Part shown: piece by piece, positions 34,319 to 42,574 of the stretch
Numbering within the stretch: position 1 is the stretch's first letter
How the letters are laid out: each line of letters opens with the position of its first letter
NCBI RefSeq assembly: GCF_014647895.1
Contig: NZ_BMQB01000008.1
Location: 62,001-126,000, forward strand
From: Pilimelia anulata
GTDB lineage: Bacteria > Actinomycetota > Actinomycetes > Mycobacteriales > Micromonosporaceae
Direction of reading: 5' to 3'
Length of the DNA: 64,000 nucleotides
Program-made: the position numbers and the translations under genes
Notes under the pieces: generated by a model
Seen by the model: only the letters and a program-made list of their open reading frames with translations
The model's database searches: none
What the model was told of the DNA's origin: nothing

Positions 34319-34356
34319 AGAGGAGCCCGGCGGGTCCACCCCCGCCGGGCTCCTCT
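34319..34356 (-). terminator. strong hairpin terminator (minus strand)
   Basis: AGAGGAGCCCGGCGGG (34319-34334) and its exact complement (34341-34356) form a 16-bp stem with a six-base loop. On the minus strand the hairpin is followed by TAATTCT, a modest U-rich tail, while the plus side is GC-rich, so it is oriented for minus-strand transcripts. Confidence 0.82.
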
Positions 34357-34502
34357 GGTGGCGCCTACCGCCAGGAAGCGCCACGAGCAACGTCTCGTGT
34401 CATCGGGTGGGTGCCGGCGGCCCGGCCGCGGTCGCATCGCCACGCAAGACCACGGCCACCCCGGCCGTACGGGGGCGGTGCCGGCCGGCACCCATCCGAT
34501 TG
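34319..34502 (-). ncRNA. putative iron-regulated structured small RNA
   Basis: An iron-box promoter just upstream and a strong terminator at the end define a transcript of about 185 nt that contains no recognisable protein gene. Near its 5' end GCCGGCACCCATCCGAT (34484-34500, plus strand) is complementary to 34402-34418 at 16 of 17 positions, closing a long-range stem. Inside it lies a hairpin (ACGGCC 34452-34457 with GGCCGT 34463-34468). After it come CACGAG (34382-34387) with CTCGTG (34394-34399) and the terminator. A 31-codon ORF (ATG at 34495, stop at 34400-34402) spans the same stem and might encode a peptide. Iron-controlled small RNAs of this layout are known in other bacteria, for example RyhB and mycobacterial MrsI; no sequence match to them is claimed. 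Confidence 0.55.
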
Positions 34503-34508
34503 CGCTTT

Positions 34509-34536
34509 AGTTTAGGCAAGGCTTACCTAAGTGCAA
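34509..34536 (-). promoter_or_regulatory. iron box (IdeR/DmdR type) inside a minus-strand promoter
   Basis: TTAGGCAAGGCTTACCTAA at 34512-34530 matches the IdeR/DmdR1 consensus TTAGGTTAGGCTAACCTAA at 16 of 19 positions. On the minus strand a -35 TTGCAC (34536-34531), 16-bp spacer and -10 TAAACT (34514-34509) surround it, so a bound Fe(II)-repressor would block the promoter. The transcript would start near 34502 and run towards 34319. No gene starts on the plus side for more than 1 kb. Confidence 0.75.
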
Positions 34537-34562
34537 CCACCGGGGTGTGTGACCCACACCAC

Positions 34563-35585
34563 TCAGGTACGCGGGCGGGGCTCGCCGGTGCCCGCCAGGG
34601 CCGCCGCGACCGCCGCCGGGTCGACCGCGGCCAGCGTCGGCGGGTCCCAGCGCGGGTTGCGGTCCTTGTCGATCAACTGGGCCCGGACGCCCTCCGCGAA
34701 GTCGGGTCCGTCCAGTAGGGCCGTGGCGACGGCGTACTCCCGGTCCAACGCGTCGACCACCGTCCCGGTCGCGCCCCGGCGCAGCAGTTCCAGGGTCAGG
34801 GTCAGCGACATCGGCGAGCGGGCGGCGATCTCCGCCGCGGCCGCCGCGGCCGGGCCGCCGCGGGCGCGCAGCCGGTCGAGGATCGCCGGCACCGAGTCGG
34901 CGGCGTAGCAGTCGGCGATCCAGTCGGCGGCCGCGGCCAGGGGGGCCGGCGGGGGCGGCGCGGCCGCGGCCGCGGCCGCGGCGGCCGGGTCGGTGTCGGC
35001 CAGGGCCGCGCGAAGGGCCGGCAGCCGGTCCGCCGGGACCCAGTGGTCGGCCAGGCCGCAGGCGATCGCGTCGGCGCCGGTGACGGTCGTACCGGTCAGC
35101 GCCAGGTGGGTGCCGGCGTGGCCGGCGCGGGCGAGCAGGTGGGTGACGCCGACGTCCGGGACGAAGCCGATCCGGACCTCGGGCATCGCGAGCTGGGTCC
35201 GCTCGGTGACGATCCGGAGCGTGCCGTGCGCGGAGACGCCGACGCCGCCGCCCATGACCAGGCCGTCCATGAACGCGACGTACGGCTTGGGGTAGGCGGC
35301 GATGCGGGCGTTGAGCCGGTACTCGTGCGCCCAGAAGGCCCGCGCGGTCGCGCCGTCGCCCGCGCGGGCCGCGTGGTACAGGGCGCGGACGTCGCCGCCG
35401 GCGCACAGGCCCCGCTCCCCCGCGCCGTCGATGAGGACGGCGCGCACCCGGTCGTCGTCCGCCCAGGCGACCAGGGCGGCGTCGAGGTCGCGGACCATCG
35501 CGTCGGTGAGCGCGTTGAGGGCGGCGGGGCGGTTCAGCGTGAGGTGGCCGAGGTGGCCGGTCACGCGGGCGAGAACGTCGGACAT
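34563..35585 (-). CDS. 3-hydroxyisobutyryl-CoA hydrolase (enoyl-CoA hydratase family)
   Basis: This 340-residue enzyme of the crotonase fold should free 3-hydroxyisobutyrate from its CoA ester in valine breakdown. GLCAGGDVRALY, AHEYRLNARIAAYPKPYVAFMDG, VMGGGVGVSAHG and LAMPEVRIGFVPDVG match this hydrolase family rather than plain enoyl-CoA hydratases. A run of Ala/Pro (about 195-212) interrupts the middle. I chose the ATG at 35585 because AGGA lies eight bases upstream; a second ATG three codons earlier is less likely. No other valine genes are adjacent. The iron-box promoter begins just after its stop. Confidence 0.82.
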   Translation of the reverse strand: MSDVLARVTGHLGHLTLNRPAALNALTDAMVRDLDAALVAWADDDRVRAVLIDGAGERGLCAGGDVRALYHAARAGDGATARAFWAHEYRLNARIAAYPKPYVAFMDGLVMGGGVGVSAHGTLRIVTERTQLAMPEVRIGFVPDVGVTHLLARAGHAGTHLALTGTTVTGADAIACGLADHWVPADRLPALRAALADTDPAAAAAAAAAPPPPAPLAAAADWIADCYAADSVPAILDRLRARGGPAAAAAAEIAARSPMSLTLTLELLRRGATGTVVDALDREYAVATALLDGPDFAEGVRAQLIDKDRNPRWDPPTLAAVDPAAVAAALAGTGEPRPRT

Positions 35586-35809
35586 GACGGGCATCCTGCC
35601 CGACGCCCGCGGGCCCGCCCGCGGCGGGCCGGGCCGCCCGGCGGGACGGGGAAGCGCGGGCGGCCGGGACGCCCGGGGAACCGGCGGCCGGACCGGGCGG
35701 CCCGGGATGCCGGGTGCGCGGACGGCCGGCGCGCCCGGGAGACTGGCGGCCGATCGAGGACCGGGCCGGCCCCGGCGGTCGAGCGGGCGGGGCGACGGCG
35801 GGAGTGCGG

Positions 35810-36565
35810 GTGCGCAGGGTACGGGTGATCGGGGTCGGCGCGGGCGACCCGGGCTACGTGACGGTGCAGGCGATCGAGGCGATGCGCAGCGTCGACGTCT
35901 TCCTCGTGCTGGACAAGGGGCCGGCGACGGCCGATCTGACCGAGGCACGGCGGCGGCTGTGCGCGCGGTTCCTGGACGACGGCGCGTACCGGATCGTCAC
36001 CGTGGCCGACCCGCCGCGGGACCGGGCGGCCGCCGACTACCCGGACGCCGTCGACCGGTGGCGGCAGGCCCGGGCCGGGGCGCTGGGGGCCGCGCTGCGG
36101 GCCGAGCTGGCCGACGGGCAGGTGGCCGGGATCCTGGTGTGGGGGGACCCGGCGCTGTACGACCCGACGATCCGGATCATGGCGGACCTCGCGGCGACCG
36201 CGGACGTCGAGTGGGACGTGCTGCCCGGCATCAGCGCGGTGCAGGCGCTGGCGGCGCGGCACCGGGTCCCGCTGCACGCCGTGGCGGCGCCGGTGCACGT
36301 CACGCCGGCCCGGCGGCTGGTGGACGAGGGCTGGCCCGCGGGCGCCCGGGACGTCGTGGTGATGCTGGACCCGGACCTGTCCGCCGCCCGCGCCCTGCGC
36401 GGCCGGGGCCTGCACCTGTACTGGGGCGCCTACCTGGGCACCCCCGACGAGCTCCTGGCCGCGGGCCCCCTGGACGTCGTCCTGGACGACGTCCAGGCGA
36501 CCCGCGCGGCCGCCCGCACCCGCCACGGCTGGCTGATGGACACCTACCTGCTCCGCCAACCGTGA
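35810..36565 (+). CDS. cobF: precorrin-6A synthase (deacetylating)
   Basis: This 251-residue SAM-dependent enzyme of aerobic cobalamin synthesis converts precorrin-5 to precorrin-6A with loss of acetate. It has the tetrapyrrole-methylase start RRVRVIGVGAGDPGYVTVQA, then GILVWGDPALYD and VLPGISAVQALAARH. The GTG at 35810 was chosen from the family's usual N-terminus and a GGGAG five bases upstream; GTG at 35804 is in frame too. It stands apart from other cob genes in this window, as often seen for cobF. Confidence 0.9.
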   Translation: MRRVRVIGVGAGDPGYVTVQAIEAMRSVDVFLVLDKGPATADLTEARRRLCARFLDDGAYRIVTVADPPRDRAAADYPDAVDRWRQARAGALGAALRAELADGQVAGILVWGDPALYDPTIRIMADLAATADVEWDVLPGISAVQALAARHRVPLHAVAAPVHVTPARRLVDEGWPAGARDVVVMLDPDLSAARALRGRGLHLYWGAYLGTPDELLAAGPLDVVLDDVQATRAAARTRHGWLMDTYLLRQP

Positions 36566-36647
36566 TCCACATGAGCCCAGCGGCCGAATAGCCCCGCATG
36601 AGGTCACCAGCCGTGCGCGCCGCCCAGCCACGCCGGAGGAGGGTGGG

Positions 36648-37406
36648 TCAGGGGCGGGTGGTGAGGGTGGTCAGTTCCGTCAGGACCGTGGGCCAGGCGG
36701 GGCTCAGGGGGTCGATCAGGGCGTAGTGCTCGGCGTCCGGGATTTCCACCAGGCGGGCCGAGCGGGTCGCCGCGTACGTGCGGCTCTGGGCCGGCGGGAC
36801 CTGCTCGTCCAGGGTGCCGTGGATCAGCGTGGCGCGCACCGGCGGCCGGGACAGCGGCTCCGCCTCGGCGTACCGGTCGGGGACCTCGTCGGGGCCGCCG
36901 CCCAGCAGCGCCGCCACCGCGCCGTCGTCGAGGTCGAGGCGGTACGCCTCGGCGAGATCGGTGACCGGGGCCAGCGCCAGCACCCCGCGGACCGCCGGCG
37001 CCGCGCCGCCGGCCCACAGGGCCAGGTGGCCGCCGGCGGAGTGGCCGATCAGCAGCACGCCCGGCGGCGGGGTCGCGCCGGCCGCCGCCAGGTGCGGCGC
37101 CGCCAGGTCGGCCGCCGCGGCGAGCGCCGCGGTCACGTCGGCGGCGGTGTCGTCCCACCCGGTGCGGCGGTACTCCGGTACCGCGACCGGCCAGCCCCGC
37201 GCGGCCAGGTCGGCGGCCAGCGGGCCGACGTGGGCGCGGTCGTACTCGGGGCGCCAGAAGCCGCCGTGCAGCAGCACCACCAGCGGCCGGCCCCGCGGCG
37301 CCGCCGGCAGCCGCAGGTCCAGAACCCGGTCGTCGCCGGAGTCGTAGGAGAGCACGTGGTCGGGCGGCGGGGCGGGGCGGGTGAGCACGGAGCGCGGGTC
37401 GTCCAC
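36648..37406 (-). CDS. alpha/beta-hydrolase, probable kynurenine formamidase
   Basis: This 252-residue hydrolase has the oxyanion segment LLHGGFWR, nucleophile elbow GHSAGGH, acid in HGTLDEQVP and histidine in EHYALIDP. This pattern matches esterase/arylformamidases that turn N-formylkynurenine into kynurenine. The divergent position next to kynureninase and the rest of the kynurenine operon supports this role; the sequence alone would only say alpha/beta-hydrolase. A TAGCCT hexamer six bases before the GTG (37413-37418) suggests a leaderless mRNA. Confidence 0.75.
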   Translation of the reverse strand: MDDPRSVLTRPAPPPDHVLSYDSGDDRVLDLRLPAAPRGRPLVVLLHGGFWRPEYDRAHVGPLAADLAARGWPVAVPEYRRTGWDDTAADVTAALAAAADLAAPHLAAAGATPPPGVLLIGHSAGGHLALWAGGAAPAVRGVLALAPVTDLAEAYRLDLDDGAVAALLGGGPDEVPDRYAEAEPLSRPPVRATLIHGTLDEQVPPAQSRTYAATRSARLVEIPDAEHYALIDPLSPAWPTVLTELTTLTTRP

Positions 37407-37438
37407 GCCGGCAGGCTATCCCCCGGGGCGGCCGGCAT

Positions 37439-37473
37439 GCCATCGCCCGAGCCACGGGCCATCGCCCGAGCCA
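37439..37473. promoter_or_regulatory. two exact 16-bp direct repeats in the kynurenine divergent promoter
   Basis: GCCATCGCCCGAGCCA occurs at 37439-37454 and again at 37458-37473, 19 bp apart, between the formamidase and kynureninase genes. Equal spacing of nearly two helix turns suggests a site for a dimeric or cooperative regulator of both units. No regulator gene is adjacent. Confidence 0.45.
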
Positions 37474-37606
37474 TAGGACGGCGAACACCGGACGCGACGG
37501 CGGGGGCCGCGGTGCGATAGAAAGACCGGGGACCGCCGCCGTGTCGGGTTGTCCCGCCCGGCCGCGGCTCCCGCCGTACCGTCGGGGATGAGGCGAGGAG
37601 GCCGAG

Positions 37607-38878
37607 TTGAGCGCAGCCGAGGAAGCCGCCCTGGCGCGGGACGCCGCGGAGCCGGGGCACCGGGAGCTGTTCCACGTCCCGCCGGCGACCGGGGGCGGGT
37701 ACCCCGAGGCGGCGTACTTCGCCGGCAACTCCCTCGGCCTCCAGCCGCGCGCGACGGCCGGCGAGCTGGCCGAGGACCTGGCCGACTGGGCCCGGCTGGG
37801 CGTCGAGGGGCACCTGGAGGCGGGCCGGGCCTGGCTGTCGTACCACGAGCTGCTCACCGGCGCGGCCGCCCGGCTGGTCGGCGCCCGGCCCAGCGAGGCC
37901 GTGGTGATGAACTCGCTGACGGTCAACCTGCACCTGCTGATGGCGACGTTCTACCGGCCGGCGGGCGAGCGCACCCGGATCGTCATCGAGGACTCGGCGT
38001 TCCCGTCCGACAGCTACGCCGTGCGCAGCCAGGCCCGCTGGCACGGCCTGGACCCGGACGCGACCGTGCTGCGGCTGCGCCCGCGGGCCGGCGAGGACGT
38101 GCTGCGCACCGAGGACGTGTGCGCGGTCCTGGCCGAGCAGGGGCCGACGATCGCGCTGGTGCTGCTGGGCGGGGTCAACTACCTGACCGGGCAGTTCATG
38201 GACATCCCGGCGATCACCGCCGCCGGGCGGGCCGCGGGCGCCGTGGTCGGCTGGGATCTGGCGCACGCCGCGGGCAACGTCCCGCTGGCCGTGCACGACT
38301 GGGGGGTGGACTTCGCGGCGTGGTGCTCGTACAAGTACCTGAACTCCGGGCCGGGCGCGCCGGCCGGGGTGTTCGTGCACGAGCGGCACCTCGGCGACCC
38401 CGACCTGCCCCGGCTGGAGGGCTGGTGGAGCACCGCGGCGGCGACCCGGTTCGAGATGGCGCCGGTGTCCCGGCCGCCGGCCACGGTCGAGGCGTGGCAG
38501 GTGTCGAACCCGCCGATCCTCGCCATGGGGCCGGTGCGCAGCAGCCTGGCGATCTTCGACAGGGTGGGGATGCCGGCGCTGCGGGCGCGCAGCGAGCGGC
38601 TGACCGGGTACCTGGCGGAGCAGCTCGACGCGATCCTGCCGGGGCGCCCGCTGGCGGTGCTCACGCCGCGGGACCCGGCCGCGCGCGGCTGCCAGTTGTC
38701 GGTGCGGGTGACGGGCGTGCGGGCGGGCGAGGTGACCCGCCGGCTGCGGGAGGAGCACGGGGTGATCGCTGACGCGCGGGAGCCGGACGTCGTCCGGCTG
38801 GCGCCGGTGCCGCTGTACTCGACGTACCACGACTGCTGGCGCGCGGCGGCCGCGCTGGCCGCGGTGGTGCCCGCGTGA
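37607..38878 (+). CDS. kynU: kynureninase
   Basis: This 423-residue PLP enzyme cleaves (3-hydroxy)kynurenine to (3-hydroxy)anthranilate and alanine. It has AYFAGNSLGLQPRA at the start, the PLP-binding Lys about 243 in WCSYKYLNSGPGAPAG, and WDLAHAAGN just before. TTG at 37607 is used because GAGGAGG lies six bases upstream and no ATG fits the frame. It is the first of ten plus-strand genes for kynurenine breakdown; its stop overlaps kmo (GTGA). Confidence 0.94.
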   Translation: MSAAEEAALARDAAEPGHRELFHVPPATGGGYPEAAYFAGNSLGLQPRATAGELAEDLADWARLGVEGHLEAGRAWLSYHELLTGAAARLVGARPSEAVVMNSLTVNLHLLMATFYRPAGERTRIVIEDSAFPSDSYAVRSQARWHGLDPDATVLRLRPRAGEDVLRTEDVCAVLAEQGPTIALVLLGGVNYLTGQFMDIPAITAAGRAAGAVVGWDLAHAAGNVPLAVHDWGVDFAAWCSYKYLNSGPGAPAGVFVHERHLGDPDLPRLEGWWSTAAATRFEMAPVSRPPATVEAWQVSNPPILAMGPVRSSLAIFDRVGMPALRARSERLTGYLAEQLDAILPGRPLAVLTPRDPAARGCQLSVRVTGVRAGEVTRRLREEHGVIADAREPDVVRLAPVPLYSTYHDCWRAAAALAAVVPA

Positions 38879-40212
38879 GCGCGCCGGGCGGCAACCGGGT
38901 CGCGGTGGTCGGGGCCGGGCTGGCCGGGTCGCTGCTGGCCTGCTTCCTGGCCCGCCGGGGCCACGCGGTGACGCTGTACGAGCGGCGGCCCGACCCGCGC
39001 GGCGGCGCGGCCGAGCGGGGCCGGTCGATCAACCTGGCGCTGTCCGAGCGGGGGCTGGACGCGCTGCGCCGGATCGGCCTGGACACCGCGGTGATGGCGG
39101 CGGCGCTGCCGATGCGCGGCCGGATGGTGCACCCGGTCGCGGGCGAGCCGGACTTCCAGCCGTACAGCCTGGACGGCGACCGGGCGATCAACTCGATCAG
39201 CCGGGGCGCGCTGAACAACGCGCTGCTCGACGCCGCGGCGGCCCGACCCGGCGTGACCGTCCGGTTCGCGCACAAGCTGGTCGGGCTGGACGCCAAGACC
39301 GGCGCGCTGGCGTTCGAGACCCCGGACGGGCGGGTCGAGGCGGACGCCGACATCGTGCTCGGCGCCGACGGCGCCGGGTCGGCCACCCGCGGCGCGCTGC
39401 ACGACGCCGGCCTGGTCGGCGAGGACGTCGAGTTCCTCGACTACGGGTACAAGGAGCTGTCGATCCCGGCCGGCGCCGACGGCGACTTCGCCCTGGACCC
39501 CGGCGCGCTGCACATCTGGCCGCGCGGCTCGTCCATGATGATCGCCCTGCCGAACCCGGACCGGTCGTTCACCTGCACGCTGTTCTGGCCGCTGACCGGG
39601 GCGGGCAGCTTCGCCGCGCTGACCACCGACGCGGAGATCGGCGGCCACTTCGCCGCGCACTACCCGGATGTGCCGGCGCTGGCGCCGGACCTGGTCGCCG
39701 ACTTCCGGGCCAACCCGGTGGGCAAGCTGGGCACGGTCCGCACGCACCCCTGGCAGGCGTACGGGCGGGTGGCGCTGGTCGGCGACGCCGCGCACGCGAT
39801 CGTGCCGTTCTACGGGCAGGGCGCGAACTGCGCGTTCGAGGACGTGGTCGAGCTGGACCGCTGCCTGGACGCGCACGGCGACGACTGGCCGGCGGCGCTG
39901 GCGGCGTACGAGCGGAACCGGGCGGACAACGCCGAGGCGATCGCCCGGATGGCGCTGGAGAACTTCGTCGAGATGCGCGACCGGGTGGCCTCCCCGGTGT
40001 TCCTGGCCGGGCGGCGGGTGGAGCACGCGCTGCAGCGGGCGCTGCCGTCGCTGTACCTGTCCCGGTACGAGCTGGTGTCGTTCTCGACCATGCCGTACGC
40101 GGCCGTGCAGCGGCGGATCCGCCGCCAGCACCGGGTGCTGGCGGCGGCGGCCGCGGGCCTCGGCGGCACCGGCCTGCTCCTGCTGGCCCGGGCGCTGCGG
40201 GGGCGGCGGTGA
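38875..40212 (+). CDS. kmo: kynurenine 3-monooxygenase
   Basis: This 445-residue FAD and NADPH enzyme hydroxylates kynurenine at position 3. It has the FAD site VVGAGLAGSLLACFLARRG, RSINLALSERG, and the second FAD motif GDAAHAIVPFYGQGANCAFED. The C-terminus holds a hydrophobic stretch and basic end (GLLLLARALRGRR), like the membrane anchor of other KMOs. The GTG overlaps the kynU stop, and its own stop overlaps the next gene. Confidence 0.94.
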   Translation: MSAPGGNRVAVVGAGLAGSLLACFLARRGHAVTLYERRPDPRGGAAERGRSINLALSERGLDALRRIGLDTAVMAAALPMRGRMVHPVAGEPDFQPYSLDGDRAINSISRGALNNALLDAAAARPGVTVRFAHKLVGLDAKTGALAFETPDGRVEADADIVLGADGAGSATRGALHDAGLVGEDVEFLDYGYKELSIPAGADGDFALDPGALHIWPRGSSMMIALPNPDRSFTCTLFWPLTGAGSFAALTTDAEIGGHFAAHYPDVPALAPDLVADFRANPVGKLGTVRTHPWQAYGRVALVGDAAHAIVPFYGQGANCAFEDVVELDRCLDAHGDDWPAALAAYERNRADNAEAIARMALENFVEMRDRVASPVFLAGRRVEHALQRALPSLYLSRYELVSFSTMPYAAVQRRIRRQHRVLAAAAAGLGGTGLLLLARALRGRR

Positions 40213-41726
40213 CGGCCGAGCCGGACTGGCCGGCCGAGCTGATGGCCGGGCGGTCGCCCGGCGGGCCGCGGCACCTGCCGCACTTCGTCGACGGCGCGTA
40301 CGTGCGCGGCGGGGAGACGTTCGCCAAGCACAGCCCGGTGACCGGCGCGCACCTGTTCGACGTGGCCGAGGCCGACGCCGGCACGGTGGACCTGGCGGTC
40401 GCGGCCGCCCGGCGGGCGCTGCGCGGCGAGTGGGGGCGGCTGGGCGAGCAGGGCCGGGCGGCGCTGCTGCGCCGGGTGGCCGACGAGCTGGAGCGGCGGT
40501 TCGCCGACCTGGTGACCGCGGAGGTCGCCGACACCGGCAAGTCGATCTCGCAGGCCCGGACGCTGGACATCCCGCGCGGCGCGGCGAACTTCCGCGCCTT
40601 CGCCGACATCGCGGCGACCGCGCCGACGGAGTCGTTCACCACGGTGACGGCGACCGGCGGGCGGGCGCTGAACTACGCGGTCCGCAAGCCGGTCGGCGTG
40701 ATCGGGATCATCGTGCCGTGGAACCTGCCGCTGCTGCTGCTCACCTGGAAGGTGGCGCCGGCGCTGGCCTGCGGCAACGCGGTGGTGGTCAAGCCCAGCG
40801 AGGAGACGCCGTCCTCGGCGACGCTGCTGGCCGCGATCCTGCGCGACGCGGGCGTGCCGGACGGCGTGTTCAACGTCGTGCACGGCCACGGCCCGGGCGC
40901 GGCCGGCGAGTTCCTCACCACCCACCCGGGCGTGGACGCGATCACCTTCACCGGCGAGTCGGCGACCGGCTCGGCGATCATGCGGGCGGCGGCCGACGGG
41001 GTGAAGGCGGTGTCGTTCGAGCTGGGCGGCAAGAACGCCGGGCTGGTGTTCGCCGACGCCGACCTGGACGCGGCGGTGGCCGGGTCGGTGCGGTCGGCGT
41101 TCACCAACGGCGGGCAGGTGTGCCTGTGCACCGAGCGGCTGTACGTGCAGCGGCCGGTGTTCGAGGAGTTCACCGCGCGGCTGGCGAGGGCGGCCGCCGC
41201 GCTGCCGGCCGGCTGGCCGTCGGACGAGGCGACCGCCACGATGCCGCTGATCTCCCGGCAGCACCGGGAGAAGGTGCTCGGGTACTACGCGCTGGCCCGG
41301 GCCGAGGGGGCGAGCGTGCTGGCCGGCGGCGGGGTGCCGGGGTTCGGCGACGCCCGCGACGGCGGCGCGTACGTGCAGCCGACGGTGCTCACCGGGCTCG
41401 GCCCGGCGGCCCGGACCAACCGCGAGGAGATCTTCGGGCCGGTGGTGCACGTGGCGCCGTTCGACACCGAGGAGGAGGCGTTCGCGCTGGCCAACGACAG
41501 CCCGTACGGGCTGGCCGCGGCCGTGTGGACCGGCGACGTGGGCCGGGCGCACCGGGCCGGCGCCGCGCTGGACGCCGGGATCGTCTGGGTCAACACCTGG
41601 TTCCTGCGCGACCTGCGCACCCCGTTCGGCGGGGTGAAGGCGTCCGGGGTGGGCCGGGAGGGCGGCACGCACTCGCTGGACTTCTACAGCGAGCTGACCA
41701 ACGTCTGCGTGGCGGTCGACCCCTGA
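40209..41726 (+). CDS. nbaE: 2-aminomuconate-6-semialdehyde dehydrogenase
   Basis: This 505-residue NAD-dependent aldehyde dehydrogenase has the catalytic Cys about 305 in NGGQVCLCTERLYV, the Glu in FELGGKNAGLVF, and the NAD site IVPWNLPLLLLTWKVAPAL. The extended match to hydroxymuconic/aminomuconic semialdehyde dehydrogenases and the operon place it after the ACMSD step, making 2-aminomuconate. It is coupled to kmo by a GTGA overlap, and 44 bp separate it from the next gene, the only clear gap in the operon. Confidence 0.9.
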   Translation: MTAEPDWPAELMAGRSPGGPRHLPHFVDGAYVRGGETFAKHSPVTGAHLFDVAEADAGTVDLAVAAARRALRGEWGRLGEQGRAALLRRVADELERRFADLVTAEVADTGKSISQARTLDIPRGAANFRAFADIAATAPTESFTTVTATGGRALNYAVRKPVGVIGIIVPWNLPLLLLTWKVAPALACGNAVVVKPSEETPSSATLLAAILRDAGVPDGVFNVVHGHGPGAAGEFLTTHPGVDAITFTGESATGSAIMRAAADGVKAVSFELGGKNAGLVFADADLDAAVAGSVRSAFTNGGQVCLCTERLYVQRPVFEEFTARLARAAAALPAGWPSDEATATMPLISRQHREKVLGYYALARAEGASVLAGGGVPGFGDARDGGAYVQPTVLTGLGPAARTNREEIFGPVVHVAPFDTEEEAFALANDSPYGLAAAVWTGDVGRAHRAGAALDAGIVWVNTWFLRDLRTPFGGVKASGVGREGGTHSLDFYSELTNVCVAVDP

Positions 41727-41770
41727 CCGGCGGGACGGTCCGGGCGGGTTTCGTGGGAAGCGGAGGAAGA

Positions 41771-42574
41771 GTGGGCGACAACGGGTTCGACGCCGACGGC
41801 GCGGTCGCGGCGCTGGACGGGGCGCGGCGCAGCGGGGTGCCGGTGCCGCCGCTGCGCGACCGGCTGATCCCGGCCGGGGACATCCCGGCGGCGTACCGGG
41901 TGCAGCGGGCGCAGGTGGACGCGTGGGTGGCCGCCGGCCGGCGGCCGGTCGGGGCGAAGATCGGCCTGACCGCGCCGGCCGTGCAGCGGGCGCTGGGCAT
42001 CGCCGAGCCGGACTTCGGGGTGCTGTTCGCCGACATGGCCAGCGACGACGACGCCGTCATCGACGTGACCGCGCTGCTCCAGCCGCGGGTCGAGGCGGAG
42101 GTGGCGTTCGTGCTGGGCGCGGACCTGCCGTACGAGCGGGTGACCGCCGCGGACGTGGTCCGGGCGGTGGACTTCCTGCTGCCGGCCATCGAGGTGGTCG
42201 ACTGCCGGGTCGCCGACTGGGACATCTCCATCGTGGACACCGTCGCCGACAACGCGGCCGCGGCCCGGTACGTGCTCGGCACCGCCCCGCGCCGGCTCGC
42301 CGACGTGGACCTGCGGCTGTGCGGGATGGTGCTGACCGACGCGGGCGAGCCGGTCTCGGTCGGCGCCGGCGCCGCCTGCCTGGGCAACCCGCTGAACGCG
42401 GTGGCCTGGCTGGCCGGTACGCAGGCCCGGTTCGGGGCGCCGCTGCGGGCCGGCGACCTGGTGCTGTCCGGGGCGCTCGGGCCGATGGCGCCGGTGCGGC
42501 CGGGCGCGGCGTACGAGGCGCGGATCTCCGGGCTCGGTTCGGTGCGCACCCGGTTCAGCGGGGCCGCCGCGTGA
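41771..42574 (+). CDS. mhpD: 2-oxopent-4-enoate hydratase
   Basis: This 267-residue enzyme of the meta-cleavage type adds water to 2-oxopent-4-enoate, giving 4-hydroxy-2-oxovalerate. It resembles MhpD/DmpE, with VGAKIGLTAPAVQ, FGVLFADM, QPRVEAEVAFVLG and AIEVVDCRV. It is related to the decarboxylase three genes on (44510-45268); hydratase and decarboxylase of this family form a complex. GGAGG before the GTG supports the start. Confidence 0.88.
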   Translation: MGDNGFDADGAVAALDGARRSGVPVPPLRDRLIPAGDIPAAYRVQRAQVDAWVAAGRRPVGAKIGLTAPAVQRALGIAEPDFGVLFADMASDDDAVIDVTALLQPRVEAEVAFVLGADLPYERVTAADVVRAVDFLLPAIEVVDCRVADWDISIVDTVADNAAAARYVLGTAPRRLADVDLRLCGMVLTDAGEPVSVGAGAACLGNPLNAVAWLAGTQARFGAPLRAGDLVLSGALGPMAPVRPGAAYEARISGLGSVRTRFSGAAA

